The notes: a model not told the origin generated them from the sequence alone. Shown: positions 27,436 through 36,749, counted from the first letter of the stretch. The stretch: DNA of 64,000 bases from Mangrovibacter plantisponsor (GCF_003182475.1 NZ_QGTS01000004.1:193481-257480), one strand, 5' to 3'. Made by a program: numbers and translations.

Positions 27436-28845
27436 ATGGCGATATACAGTTTTAAAATGGAGAACATCAGCAGAGGCGAAGGTCAGTCTTCGGTTAACTC
27501 TGCTGCATATCGTCACCGTAAAATGTTCTTCGATAACAGAACAGGTGAAGTGTGTGGCCGCAAAACAGCACATAAAAAGGACCTTGCCTTTGCGCAGATT
27601 TTTGCGCCTGAAAATACTCCACCTGACCTGATTGTTGACAGTGAAACACTCTGGAATGCTGTTGAAGCCTCAGAGAAGAGAAAAGATGCCCGTCTTGCCA
27701 AAGAGTTTAAAATTGCCCTCCCCGCAGAGCTAACACCAGAACAGAACATTGAACTCACTACAGCTTTTGTTCTTGAGCACTTTACCAAGCAAGGCATCAT
27801 TGCCGATGTTGTTATCCACGATATCAATGGTCATAACCCGCATATCCATATCATGGGAACAACCCGTGAAATTCTTTCTACCGGCTTTGGTAAAAAGGTC
27901 CGTGAGTGGGATAAGCCTGAAACCCTTGATAGCTGGCGTAAAGGCTGGCAGAACATCTGTAATGGCTTCCTTGAGCTGTATGGTCATGATGAACGCGTTG
28001 ATCACCGTTCTATCAGGGTTCAGTATGAAGAAGCCCTTGAACAGGCAACTGCTGCAGTCACCAATGAAGAGAAAGCTATCTGGCTGGCGAAAGCTATCGA
28101 AACGAACCGCGATCCAATACTTCATATCCCTCGTGATCGCTGGGACACTGTAGCCGCTCAGCAACAACGTGCTGTAGAGCAAGCCATACGTGATGAGCTG
28201 AAAAAAGAAGCTGTTGAAGCCTACTTTGCCTTTAAGGATTTACCATTAGACATCGTGGTTGATGTTGCCAGCTTTACAGTGCATGCACTGGCTGAACCGG
28301 AAGAAATTGTTATCCCGGATAATACAGGGAGAGCGTCATCTTCAGACTCGCAAAAACCTGTTCTGGTGGCCCCTGCACCTCATACACGCACTACGCTGAA
28401 AACCCCATCCTCTGCAACGGCAAGAGCGTATAAAAGCACTCCTGTTAAAGCTAAGAGGAAACAGGTTGAACCTCGTCAGAGCGGTATGTTCAAGCGCTTC
28501 ACCTTACTGGTAGTAGATTATATAAGAGAGAAATTCGTCTGGGCCAAGAAGAAGCCAGCTCCTGTTTCAGTCGATGCGGAACACGATAAGCGTATTGCTG
28601 AAAACTATGTCTTTGATGAGGTTCAGGGTATCTATGTGGCACGCGCTGAGTATGAAAGACGAGCCAGATTTAACAAGGATGACTACAAACCTACACCGGA
28701 TGAAATCAGACGTTTCCCAAGTCGTCTTAAGGAGAAAAAGGTACATATTGACATAGCTATGGATCTAACTCCTGCCATAACATCATTTCAGAACGATAGA
28801 ACTTCCCCAAAACTTAAACCACCGGGATATAGAAACAAATCGTAA
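27436..28845 (+). CDS. MobA/MobL-family relaxase (MobQ type)
   Basis: From the ATG at 27436 the protein has 469 residues; the earlier in-frame start at 27415 adds seven non-family residues. The N-terminal relaxase domain has MAIYSFKMENISRGEGQS and NSAAYRH (catalytic Tyr about 22-27), and the three-His metal site appears as DINGHNPHIHIMGTTRE (about 136-152). The part after about residue 300 is basic and less conserved, with no helicase domain. It would nick oriT and lead the strand through a helper plasmid's secretion system. No coupling protein or T4SS genes are in the element. Confidence 0.9.
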   Translation: MAIYSFKMENISRGEGQSSVNSAAYRHRKMFFDNRTGEVCGRKTAHKKDLAFAQIFAPENTPPDLIVDSETLWNAVEASEKRKDARLAKEFKIALPAELTPEQNIELTTAFVLEHFTKQGIIADVVIHDINGHNPHIHIMGTTREILSTGFGKKVREWDKPETLDSWRKGWQNICNGFLELYGHDERVDHRSIRVQYEEALEQATAAVTNEEKAIWLAKAIETNRDPILHIPRDRWDTVAAQQQRAVEQAIRDELKKEAVEAYFAFKDLPLDIVVDVASFTVHALAEPEEIVIPDNTGRASSSDSQKPVLVAPAPHTRTTLKTPSSATARAYKSTPVKAKRKQVEPRQSGMFKRFTLLVVDYIREKFVWAKKKPAPVSVDAEHDKRIAENYVFDEVQGIYVARAEYERRARFNKDDYKPTPDEIRRFPSRLKEKKVHIDIAMDLTPAITSFQNDRTSPKLKPPGYRNKS

Positions 28846-28961
28846 TAGAAAATCAATCGACCATATATGTTCACAATAACTTACTTTATACTTCCCAGAG
28901 AATAAAAATTAATGTACATTATTTATTCACATGGGGTTAATAGAAGACAAAGGAGTATTAC

Positions 28962-30341
28962 ATGAATGCCCCCAAACGTTATCAAATTTTTATCAGTTCC
29001 ACATATAGCGATCTAATTGAGACTCGTAAGAAAATATCAGAACACATATTGAGCATGAATCATATTCCTGCTGGAATGGAAATGTTTTCTGCAAATGGTA
29101 AAGAGCAATGGAACACCATTCAAAAGTCTATAAATAATAGCGACTATTATATACTGATTATTGGTGAGCGTTATGGCACTATTTCAGAAACTGATGGTAT
29201 AAGCTTTACAGAAAAAGAATATCGATATGCTCGTAAAATCGGGTTGCCTACTCTATGTTTTATCCCTGATGAAAACTATCAAACCACTCGAGCCAATAGA
29301 GAGTCAGATCCTGAAAAAATAAAAAAACTTAGTTCTTTAATTGAAGAAATAAAAGGTGAACAACTATGTTCTTTATGGAGTTCGGAAGATGATCTGATTC
29401 ACAAAGTATCAGCAGCACTATATAAAATCTTTACAGACGAGCCACGCACTGGATGGATTCGAGGGGATTCTGGGGACCCTGAAGTATTAACTAAACTAGT
29501 TAATACAATGGAAGAAAACAGTCAACTAAAAAAACAAATTCAACAACTGGAAGAATCTAATAAGACTAAATTACCAATTATTTCACTTCACATTAATAAT
29601 ATCGACCTAAGTGATCATGATCTAGTTTTAAAGATATTAGAGCCTGACGACCTCCCAGAATTAAAACTAGAAACAGTTAAACCTAATTTTGACAAAAATG
29701 ATATTCCAGAAGATCTTACACCATATATAAATGATGAAGATATTACATTTTATAATGAGAGAAACCCTTCTGTACAGAAGGTTGATGAATACAATAGCGA
29801 AATGAAATACTTTGAACAAGTACATTCAATTTCAACTTTACTTCAAATTTCAAATAGTGGTGAGATTAAGGCTAATAACCTTTCAGTTAAAATAACCTTT
29901 CCCGACGCAGTTGAAATTTTAGATGCAAAAAGTATTGAGGACATTAAAAAACCTTCAATCTACTTTCCAACATCACCAATAGATTTAGCTATTAAAAGAA
30001 AAGAGGATGAAGGAAAAGAGAAGAATATAAGAGGCTTTGCTTCACATAATTTATTTGGTTTATCACCTAGAAGCGATATACAATATGCTCATAGCTCACA
30101 CTCGATGATTCCATTTTTAAGTAGATCACTTGTAAATGAAGATTGTTTTTATATTTCTGACGAAAATTCAAAAGTAATAATAGGGAGAGTTAAGGGTGTT
30201 CGACAGGACTGCATTTCAACAATATCACATAACTTCAAGTTAATCCCATTAAAAAAAGGTGACTTTAAATTCACTATTTCTATTCTTTGTGATGAGTTCA
30301 GTAAATGGAATACTAGGGAATTCACACTAACGATAATTTAA
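28962..30341 (+). CDS. DUF4062 domain protein
   Basis: A 459-residue protein. The N-terminal ~100 residues (RYQIFISSTYSDLIETRKKI, then SDYYILIIGERYGTISE and FTEKEYRYARKIGLPTL) are the DUF4062 fold, related to TIR domains. A short coiled coil follows (about 185-205, LKKQIQQLEE), then a beta-rich part with no known family. DUF4062 proteins are found in defence and signalling contexts, so it may be an immune gene; that is inference. AAGGAG lies before the ATG. A terminator follows. It is AT-rich, like cargo. Confidence 0.8.
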   Translation: MNAPKRYQIFISSTYSDLIETRKKISEHILSMNHIPAGMEMFSANGKEQWNTIQKSINNSDYYILIIGERYGTISETDGISFTEKEYRYARKIGLPTLCFIPDENYQTTRANRESDPEKIKKLSSLIEEIKGEQLCSLWSSEDDLIHKVSAALYKIFTDEPRTGWIRGDSGDPEVLTKLVNTMEENSQLKKQIQQLEESNKTKLPIISLHINNIDLSDHDLVLKILEPDDLPELKLETVKPNFDKNDIPEDLTPYINDEDITFYNERNPSVQKVDEYNSEMKYFEQVHSISTLLQISNSGEIKANNLSVKITFPDAVEILDAKSIEDIKKPSIYFPTSPIDLAIKRKEDEGKEKNIRGFASHNLFGLSPRSDIQYAHSSHSMIPFLSRSLVNEDCFYISDENSKVIIGRVKGVRQDCISTISHNFKLIPLKKGDFKFTISILCDEFSKWNTREFTLTII

Positions 30342-30346
30342 AATTC

Positions 30347-30375
30347 AAGGCCACGCTGTAATAAAGTGGCCTTTG
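30347..30375 (+). terminator. Terminator after the DUF4062 gene
   Basis: CAAGGCCAC and GTGGCCTTTG form a 9-bp stem around an 11-base loop, just after the stop codon. Confidence 0.65.
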
Positions 30376-30680
30376 TCAATCTTCAATTACATATGATAAA
30401 ACTATATTTATATAAATATAAAATAGTTTAAAATTTACATTTTATCAAATAGAACTATACTTATCATAAATAAATACCCCCCGCCTTTAAATTCTTCGCC
30501 TAAAAATAATATTTTTCGAGAATATAGGCTTACCAGCAACAGAACTGAACATGGAAATCATTTTTAGGATCTATAAACCCCTCTCTTCACATTATCTATA
30601 TGTGGGAGGGGTATTTAATCTCAATTACAGTAGCCAATTTTATTATTGGTATTCTCTACACGATGTGTATACAAGCATGA

Positions 30681-31040
30681 TTACTGGATTGAAATATAGC
30701 CCCCCAGAGGGTTTTTATGATTACTTGCATCAAAAAACTCACAGCATGATATATTAAATGGTCTATTTGCTGATAGTTCATTTTGAAGACATGTTGTGAC
30801 AAGAGGTTTTGGTGGAACTAAGATCGTTTCTCTGTTTACATCACCACTTGATCTTAAATTAATAATATTGATGACATTATTATTCTCATTGCGGAGAATT
30901 GCGATTTGAAAAGAAGAGCAATACAGAACTACAGAATTAGAAGTTAGCCATAAATCAGAAACAGAATATGTCAATTGAACTAAGTTAGAGTGCCCCATCA
31001 AACTGTTAAGAACTTGAGCATCTGAAAACGTAATATCCAT
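30681..31040 (-). CDS. Unknown 119-residue protein
   Basis: An open frame with AAAGGAT 7 bases before its ATG, hence plausible. The sequence (LYCSSFQIAILRNENNNV, then ETILVPPKPLVTTCLQNELS) shows alternating beta-type residues and several Cys but no family I recognise. It is not overlapped by another good frame and is separated from the DUF4062 gene by about 300 bp. Confidence 0.5.
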   Translation of the reverse strand: MDITFSDAQVLNSLMGHSNLVQLTYSVSDLWLTSNSVVLYCSSFQIAILRNENNNVINIINLRSSGDVNRETILVPPKPLVTTCLQNELSANRPFNISCCEFFDASNHKNPLGGYISIQ

Positions 31041-31303
31041 GTCAGTATCCTTTTAAATTGAGAATCTACACAACCAGTATCGGCATTAAGAGATAATACT
31101 TTAGCGGTTCCTCACACAAAAAATCGACAACGAGTATATCCAAGACCTATCCGGTAATTATTTACTCATCGGCACCAGAATCTATGATGATAACACCCAA
31201 TTCATTACACTCATCTGAATGTTTTTTACTTTGACATTTACACATAAAAATCGGCTCATGTTAAATATAAGAGTTTTCAGCATACTCTTCCCCCAACTTC
31301 AGC

Positions 31304-31684
31304 TCACCTTAGCCAAACTTGTTGGGTTGAAATTTCCATAAAAACCAATAGTCCATACAAATCTACATTTTTATCTGAGTTATTAAAATGAGTTTTTACT
31401 ATTTCGTAGTTCTTAACGATATCTTTCCACATATTATTGACTAAAGTTATCGAATTTTTAGCCAATTTAAACTCAAGGTAAATAAAACGATCAATGCGAG
31501 TGTTTTTCTTTCTGAATATCAAATCAACATACATATGTTTCCTACCTGACTGATGACGCCGGTCAGCAATAGCGTGAACCCCTCGTTTAGCACTATGTCC
31601 TAACGAATTCTCAATAAAATATTCAAATTCAATCTGAAACCATTTTTCCCAATCACTCGTACCTTTATCTAAAATATGAGACAT
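31304..31684 (-). CDS. Small protein with a PD-(D/E)XK-like core
   Basis: 126 residues, beginning MSHILDKGTSDWEKWFQIEF. The segment YVDLIFRKKN (Asp about 52) followed by FIYLEFKLAK (Glu-x-Lys, about 70) fits the Asp...Glu-x-Lys arrangement of PD-(D/E)XK nucleases. The first lobe is short, so it may be a fragment or a stand-alone nuclease-like protein. No clear ribosome site precedes the ATG, which lowers confidence. Confidence 0.5.
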   Translation of the reverse strand: MSHILDKGTSDWEKWFQIEFEYFIENSLGHSAKRGVHAIADRRHQSGRKHMYVDLIFRKKNTRIDRFIYLEFKLAKNSITLVNNMWKDIVKNYEIVKTHFNNSDKNVDLYGLLVFMEISTQQVWLR

Positions 31685-32190
31685 TTTTGTTTTGATATTT
31701 TTGTCAGATAGAAATCCTTTAATGTTTATTTGAAGATTTCAAAATCTTAGCGGATCATTTTCATACCCCTATATGTATATAAAACAACAATCAATTATAC
31801 TAATATACTTTAACTATATCGATTAACAAAGCATCATGTTATATTAATCTAATCACACAAAATTAGTTATGAAAGTCATTGATATTAATAAACCTGATAA
31901 TAGAGTAAGTTATTAACGATTGAAAACATTCTAATATAACTACGTGATATCAATGTTAATGAAAATGTCTCGCGTGGGTGCCTTGAAGACGCAGATCTCG
32001 CAGGGGATAAGGTACGTATCAAAACAGGCGACTGATGGAAGCCAGCACTATCGAGAAAGAATTAGCTCAGCAGTTAGCTCATAATGGTTTCGATGTAGTT
32101 TAGCATACGAAAACGATGCGAGTTGTAAAAAAATATTTAATTAACCAGATGCAGATAAGTAAATACAACTATATATCAATACGGAACTAA
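31685..32190. other. About 500-bp gene-free region
   Basis: AT-rich sequence. Near 31950-32100 the plus strand reads coding-like fragments (SRGCLEDADLAGDKVRIKTGD with a stop, then a short frame STIEKELAQQLAHNGFDVV), which look like a decayed gene, but I could not name it. No RNA gene seen. Confidence 0.35.
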
Positions 32191-32214
32191 AAAGCCGACC
32201 AAAGTCGGCTTTTT
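32191..32214 (-). terminator. Terminator of the lipoprotein operon
   Basis: AAAGCCGAC and GTCGGCTTT form a 9-bp stem over CAAA, with T runs on both strands. It lies 22 bp beyond the stop of the membrane-protein gene on the minus strand. Confidence 0.9.
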
Positions 32215-32235
32215 CAAAATAGTAAATTTCTCTTA

Positions 32236-32892
32236 TCAATTCTCCCTTTGTTTTTTCGCAAGTGCATCCCGATAACGCTGCTGCTCAACAATACTCAGAT
32301 TGGGATCAGACAGAACACTCCGTCCCTTCACCGCAATATCGTAGTCAATTTGAGATTGTGTTTCATATTCTTTGTTCGGCTTAAAATAATCTGATTGTGG
32401 TGCAGATGACGATTCAGAAGAACCAGAATATGTTTTACGTCCAGCACATCCTAGATAAGCCAGTAGACAGGAAAGCAGGAAGAAGAATGTCCATACTGTG
32501 TTATAGCCGTTAATCGTATATCCACTTCCATTCAAATCTGAAAACACGCCATGAAACCTGACAGCATAGACAATCAGGAATGATGAGAGGATAACAGCCC
32601 GACTTTTCCCAACAGTCAAATACTTACGCACTAATTTTACCGTTGGTACTAGCGTGACCGCAAACAGCACTATTGCAGCTAACACCAGCCATATTGGAAA
32701 CAGCCCGTATTTTTGTGTGATGTTCTGCGATAACGTCACTAACGACAGCACCAAGAAAGCATTAAGCAGAAACAGTCTGACAGCCATCGATACCTTCACG
32801 TCCTTTTGTGTCTTCCTCAGAAACAAAACTGGGGCCAGTGATGGTATGTTTATCAGCAGTCCCATGAAAATCACCCAATAGATAGAGTTCAT
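32236..32892 (-). CDS. Multi-helix membrane protein, third gene of lipoprotein operon
   Basis: A 218-residue protein with about five hydrophobic helices in the first 150 residues (WVIFMGLLINIPSLAPVLFL, LFPIWLVLAAIVLFAV, and others) and a polar C-terminal tail with SSESSSAPQSDYFKPN. No family recognised. It follows the second lipoprotein gene by 14 bp on the minus strand and ends at a strong terminator, so the three genes form one operon that probably works at the envelope. Confidence 0.7.
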   Translation of the reverse strand: MNSIYWVIFMGLLINIPSLAPVLFLRKTQKDVKVSMAVRLFLLNAFLVLSLVTLSQNITQKYGLFPIWLVLAAIVLFAVTLVPTVKLVRKYLTVGKSRAVILSSFLIVYAVRFHGVFSDLNGSGYTINGYNTVWTFFFLLSCLLAYLGCAGRKTYSGSSESSSAPQSDYFKPNKEYETQSQIDYDIAVKGRSVLSDPNLSIVEQQRYRDALAKKQREN

Positions 32893-32906
32893 AGCTTTTC
32901 CTGTAA

Positions 32907-33461
32907 TTACCTTGCGGCCCAGCCGTTATTGGTTTTCACCAGAACAATTTTGGCTTCTTCTGGTTCAGACATCCCTTTCACGCCAGAGAAGGCATTTTTA
33001 TCAACCCAGCCCGGAACGCCATCCAGTATCCACGTATAGGTCACTTGCGTGATTTTAGCGCCATTACCCCCACTTGGTTCAGTCCAGCTTTTAACCTCAG
33101 CAACTGCCCGATGACCAACACAGGCCCCTTTCTCACGGTCCCAAAACTCAACCTCTTGGCCCTTGTCTGTTACTTCCAGAACATCAACACTGCTAAAGCC
33201 GTTAGACTGCTGAGAAACAGTGAGCAGCCCCTGTTCAACAAGTCCTTTAAGGATTTCATTACTGGCACTGTATCCGGCAGAACGGTAGCCACGGTTAACC
33301 TTAATCGGAAAACCTTTGTTGAATACAATGTCGTTGTCCTGCAGGGAGTAGCACAGATTTGATTGTGATATTTTCGCGTTGATCGCTTTCTCAAAATCGC
33401 CTTTTTCACCGCATCCCGATACAAGAACAGCAAGACCCGCCACGAGTAAAAATTTACGCAT
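32907..33461 (-). CDS. Lipoprotein of unknown function (second of operon)
   Basis: 184 residues with a lipoprotein signal, MRKFLLVAGLAVLVSGCGEK (lipobox LVSGC, Cys 17). The mature region contains NRGYRSAGYSASNEILKGL and a C-terminal ITQVTYTWILDGVPGW domain. The second residue after the Cys is Glu, not Asp, so outer-membrane sorting is expected. No named family. It lies 15 bp after the first lipoprotein gene. Confidence 0.7.
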   Translation of the reverse strand: MRKFLLVAGLAVLVSGCGEKGDFEKAINAKISQSNLCYSLQDNDIVFNKGFPIKVNRGYRSAGYSASNEILKGLVEQGLLTVSQQSNGFSSVDVLEVTDKGQEVEFWDREKGACVGHRAVAEVKSWTEPSGGNGAKITQVTYTWILDGVPGWVDKNAFSGVKGMSEPEEAKIVLVKTNNGWAAR

Positions 33462-33476
33462 AGTGTTATCCCGGAA

Positions 33477-34043
33477 TTAATGATTGATTGTGCCGTTTCT
33501 CAGAACAACCAGACGAACTGGCATATCGGCGTTGTTGACGGTAGTGAACCCACGGACTTCGAAATTGTTTACCGTTCCGGTGACGCTGACTTTCTGCCCT
33601 TTCTTATAAGTAAGAACTGCATCATCAATACCAGAGTAGTAATCCAGCCAGACCATACCGCCGCAGTAGCTGGTATCGGTTGTTTTAAAGAGCAGGTAAT
33701 AGTTAGGGGCTGTTTTGGGCATTCCTGTCATCATGTCGCTGGCACTTCTGCCCTTCGTAACTTCAAGAACAGTGGCATTGGTGATAGAGATCCTTTTGCC
33801 AGTCCATTTCTTTTCTGCTGCCATCGCATTTTCTTCATAGTCTTTGCATACAGCACCAAGGCCAGATACAGACGATACCGGGCCAAGGTTTTGAGTAGTG
33901 GCGGTTCCCCCCAGCGCTTTATCTACTGAAGACAACGACGAGCTGATTGCTCCATTAACTGTATTCACGCCATCGTTGAGCTGCTGGCATCCTGTCAGTG
34001 TGGCAGCAGACAGCACCAGAGGCATCACTATCCGTAATTTCAT
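33477..34043 (-). CDS. Lipoprotein with OB-fold-like C-terminal part (first of operon)
   Basis: The ATG at 34043, with GGGGATAG upstream, gives 188 residues starting with the lipoprotein signal MKLRIVMPLVLSAATLTGCQ (lipobox TLTGC). The frame continues upstream to 34130 but without a good start. After a Ser/Gly-rich linker, GKRISITNATVLEVTKGR and KGQKVSVTGTVNNFEVRGF look like the OB-fold strands of tRNA_anti-like lipoproteins. It heads a three-gene operon behind the CGAT-rich regulatory stretch. Confidence 0.7.
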   Translation of the reverse strand: MKLRIVMPLVLSAATLTGCQQLNDGVNTVNGAISSSLSSVDKALGGTATTQNLGPVSSVSGLGAVCKDYEENAMAAEKKWTGKRISITNATVLEVTKGRSASDMMTGMPKTAPNYYLLFKTTDTSYCGGMVWLDYYSGIDDAVLTYKKGQKVSVTGTVNNFEVRGFTTVNNADMPVRLVVLRNGTINH

Positions 34044-34163
34044 ATCTATCCCCAATGTGTGGAAACTTTTTGTCAAAGACAGCCCTACCCATAGGTTGGT
34101 CTCTTTGGGCTGTAATAAAGCATTAATCAATTGATAGGATTCAATTTATTTTTCTGTTCGTCA

Positions 34164-34340
34164 TATCGTTTGTATCGATCGAATTCAAATCATTCGATAG
34201 ACTAAAACTATCGTAATAAAATAATCGATCGATTTAATCAATTAAAATACCGATCAATCAACTTCACTTTGATAGCCATAGGCTATCAAATGTATGTTAT
34301 CGATCTAAAATAACGATCAATTGAAGATACCTATCGTAAG
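34164..34340. promoter_or_regulatory. Cluster of CGAT/GATC motifs and a perfect palindrome
   Basis: In about 175 bases there are nine CGAT or ATCG core motifs, five of them GATC (Dam) sites, including ATCGATCGAAT, ATCGATCGATTT, ACCGATCAATC and AACGATCAAT, plus CGATAG...CTATCG facing each other. Between them TTTGATAGCC (34268-34277), ATA and GGCTATCAAA (34281-34290) make a palindrome with 10-bp arms. The stretch lies upstream of the lipoprotein operon and also before the gene at 34752. It looks like a multi-site operator, and Dam methylation control is possible. Confidence 0.6.
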
Positions 34341-34751
34341 ATATGAATCAGGAGAGGCGGCGTAACGCGTCGCTCATTCGAAGGTTGATGCAGGCAGGGT
34401 GAAGAGGATGGTTGGCATTCTCGTGCGAAACTGATAGCCAAGCACAGGATAGATAGCCCCATGAAAGCGCCGTTAACAGAGCAGATTAGGCTATTTTTCA
34501 ATGCCCACCTCAAATACCAAATTATTTAAGAATATACTTATTTACTTTGAATCCCCCCAGTGTCCTTTTAGTGCTAATAAACTTTTAAGATAAATAATAA
34601 ATGTGTTATATGAACTTCAAATATCCTTAACTGGATAAGAATCAAAAAAACCTTTAATTAAGGCTGCATTTAGGTCATTGCTGGTATAAATTATGAGGAT
34701 TATTTTTCTCAACATCACATTGTTTCATAACGATTGGACAAGGAATTAGGG

Positions 34752-35456
34752 ATGAGTAAACGAAGTGATATAGTGGATGGTCGTGATAGCAATAATCTAA
34801 AGTATGGGCTGATTTACACCGAGATTCTCGGATGGGTTGACCTCGGACATGCACAAGGTAATGACATCAGAAAACTGCTGAATAGCATAGATGCAGGGGA
34901 ATCATCAGGCCGGGAAACATACGAAGTAAGCTACTCGCAATCGATGGTCGATCCCACAAGAACCATCAAAATGGGTAAGTTTATTACGTGGAGAATCAAG
35001 CATGGTCGTGCATACCACGAAAGAAGAAGTATCGCACTAGCAATGATGATGTCTTTGGCTAGAAAGTTCGAAGGATTACAAGGGGCGTTTCCGATTAGTC
35101 TGACTACAGATAGCGGATTTAGTGGTGAGGATCTGGTTTCTGACTTGCTCGGTTTTTATCGTGTCGTATCAATCCAAAACCCCTTTGAGATTTTGCGACC
35201 CGTTAGCAAGGAAGAAGCATTGAAACGGTGGGATTACTACGGAAAGATCGGTAATTGGAAAAATACCAACTTCAATCCCTTGTTGTTTCCAGATCCAGAA
35301 CGATTTCCTAACACTAAACCACGTAAAGGTGTCCTGCCAAACTTTATGCAGACCGTCAGACCGTGGAATGATTTTAGCTCAGGAATAGTCAGAGTTAGCA
35401 GTGAAGATGGAAATTATATCGATAAGGCTAAAGGAGGAACATTGCCTTATGCGTAA
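34752..35456 (+). CDS. Unknown protein, 234 residues
   Basis: The second ATG (34752, GGGATG nearby) is preferred over 34734 because it begins MSKRSDIVDGRDSNN. Notable stretches are YGLIYTEILGWVDLGHAQGN (about 19-38) and FPISLTTDSGFSGEDLVSDL. No signal peptide or helices of the membrane. The function is unknown. It overlaps the next gene by 8 bp, suggesting co-translation. Confidence 0.65.
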   Translation: MSKRSDIVDGRDSNNLKYGLIYTEILGWVDLGHAQGNDIRKLLNSIDAGESSGRETYEVSYSQSMVDPTRTIKMGKFITWRIKHGRAYHERRSIALAMMMSLARKFEGLQGAFPISLTTDSGFSGEDLVSDLLGFYRVVSIQNPFEILRPVSKEEALKRWDYYGKIGNWKNTNFNPLLFPDPERFPNTKPRKGVLPNFMQTVRPWNDFSSGIVRVSSEDGNYIDKAKGGTLPYA

Positions 35457-35874
35457 AAAAAATAAAATATTATGCGTTGTTATTCTTGTCTGCATATGTG
35501 TGGTTGCGTATACCATTCCTTACATCAAGATGGAATTCGCAGGTAGCGCACATTATACAGAACAGGATCGGCGTGAGTATAATTTTTATACTCCTGACAT
35601 TTTAAAAGGAATGCCAAGGATATCTGATCATTATGATTTTGATTTTTCTAATACCACAGGCCCTGCAAACCAAGTGAATGCCATTAAATTTTATGGAACA
35701 GAGGATATAAGAATAATTGATTCATATCTTGCATCGTTAGGTTATAAAAAAAAGGAAAAATGTGACATTGAAGCCACCTGCTGGAAAGGAACTGACCCAC
35801 AAGAAACTATTTACGTAGGTATTCTTAAATCAGAAAAAATTGTCATTATTCAGGTAGTCATGGATTTCTCATAA
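35449..35874 (+). CDS. Membrane-anchored small protein
   Basis: 141 residues from the ATG at 35449, with AAAGGAGG upstream and an 8-bp overlap with the preceding gene. The N-terminus is a single membrane anchor or signal (KILCVVILVCICVVAYTIPY), followed by a soluble part with two Cys (CDIEATCW) that may form a disulphide, so it likely faces the periplasm. No family recognised. It may act with its upstream partner. Confidence 0.65.
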   Translation: MRKKNKILCVVILVCICVVAYTIPYIKMEFAGSAHYTEQDRREYNFYTPDILKGMPRISDHYDFDFSNTTGPANQVNAIKFYGTEDIRIIDSYLASLGYKKKEKCDIEATCWKGTDPQETIYVGILKSEKIVIIQVVMDFS

Positions 35875-36032
35875 TAGAATAGAAGCCCCTACCTCGTAGA
35901 AATACGTTATAAGGGATAACGCATGATGGTCTACTTTTTGGAAAAAAACCTTTAAGTGAACAAGTGAGTTGGATGCTAAAAACGTTATCTATTTTGACTA
36001 AATAATATTACGTAGCACTTGCTGCTACGTAA

Positions 36033-36473
36033 CTAACTCCTCCATCCATATAGTGGTATATGATGACCATTATCTCTCACCAAATACTTATCACCTTTAT
36101 AAGCTCCAGATATAGCATGCAACAGCCTTCGTTTATACTCATCGAAGTTAATGTCTTCAGCATCGCTTAACTTTGTTAAAATAGCTAAAACGATGTTGAT
36201 CTTTTCTTCTTTAAAAAATAGCATTTTCTTTTCTTCATATGTTTCATACAAGCAAGTAATAGCATATGCGAAATCATCAACATTCAGCTTTGAAACAAAG
36301 TCTATATACATAGCAAAGACTTTAGAATCATATTTACTATCAATAAAAACTGAAGTTGAAAAAGCAATTATATATTTAAAAACATTATCAAAAGGTTGTA
36401 ATTTAATATAAAAAAAACATATATCATCTGGCTCAACAAGCCATTGAAAATCTTTGTTAATTGCATTACTCAC
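36033..36473 (-). CDS. Unknown cytoplasmic protein, 146 residues
   Basis: Starts with GTG at 36473 preceded by GGAGG, an excellent ribosome site that supports the unusual start. The sequence (DDICFFYIKLQPFDNVFKYI, LHAISGAYKGDKYLVRDN) is predicted mixed helical; no family recognised. Confidence 0.6.
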   Translation of the reverse strand: MSNAINKDFQWLVEPDDICFFYIKLQPFDNVFKYIIAFSTSVFIDSKYDSKVFAMYIDFVSKLNVDDFAYAITCLYETYEEKKMLFFKEEKINIVLAILTKLSDAEDINFDEYKRRLLHAISGAYKGDKYLVRDNGHHIPLYGWRS

Positions 36474-36605
36474 TTTAATCCTCCTTTATAAAAAATTATT
36501 ACTCCAATAATACACAACAGAACACATGTCAATTAAAACTGTTATTAAAATTGTGTAATTGCCGGTTTTTGATATGTTCACTTCAGTAACGGAAACAGGA
36601 AAATT

Positions 36606-36749
36606 ATGGATGAGAAGAGACTTAAAGCCCTTGCGGCTGAACTGGCTAAAGGTCTTAAATGGAAGCTAACTTTTAACCAGTTTTCTCGTATACTGACTAA
36701 ACTCGCCCTCGAAACGGCACATAATGCCAAACTGAGCGACCATCTTTAA
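36606..36749 (+). pseudogene. Remnant of an IS256-family transposase (N-terminus)
   Basis: A short frame of 47 codons reads MDEKRLKALAAELAKGLK and then FSRILTKLALETAHNAKL. It matches the start of IS256-family transposases (MDEKKLKALAAELAKGLKTEADLNQFSRMLTKLTVETAL). A TAA follows where the rest of the roughly 400-residue enzyme should begin. An AGGA site precedes the ATG. It is the clipped end of an old insertion. Confidence 0.78.

Noticed and set aside
34331..34513. 60-codon minus-strand frame
   Set aside because: It overlaps the CGAT-rich regulatory stretch and has no ribosome site or family sequence.
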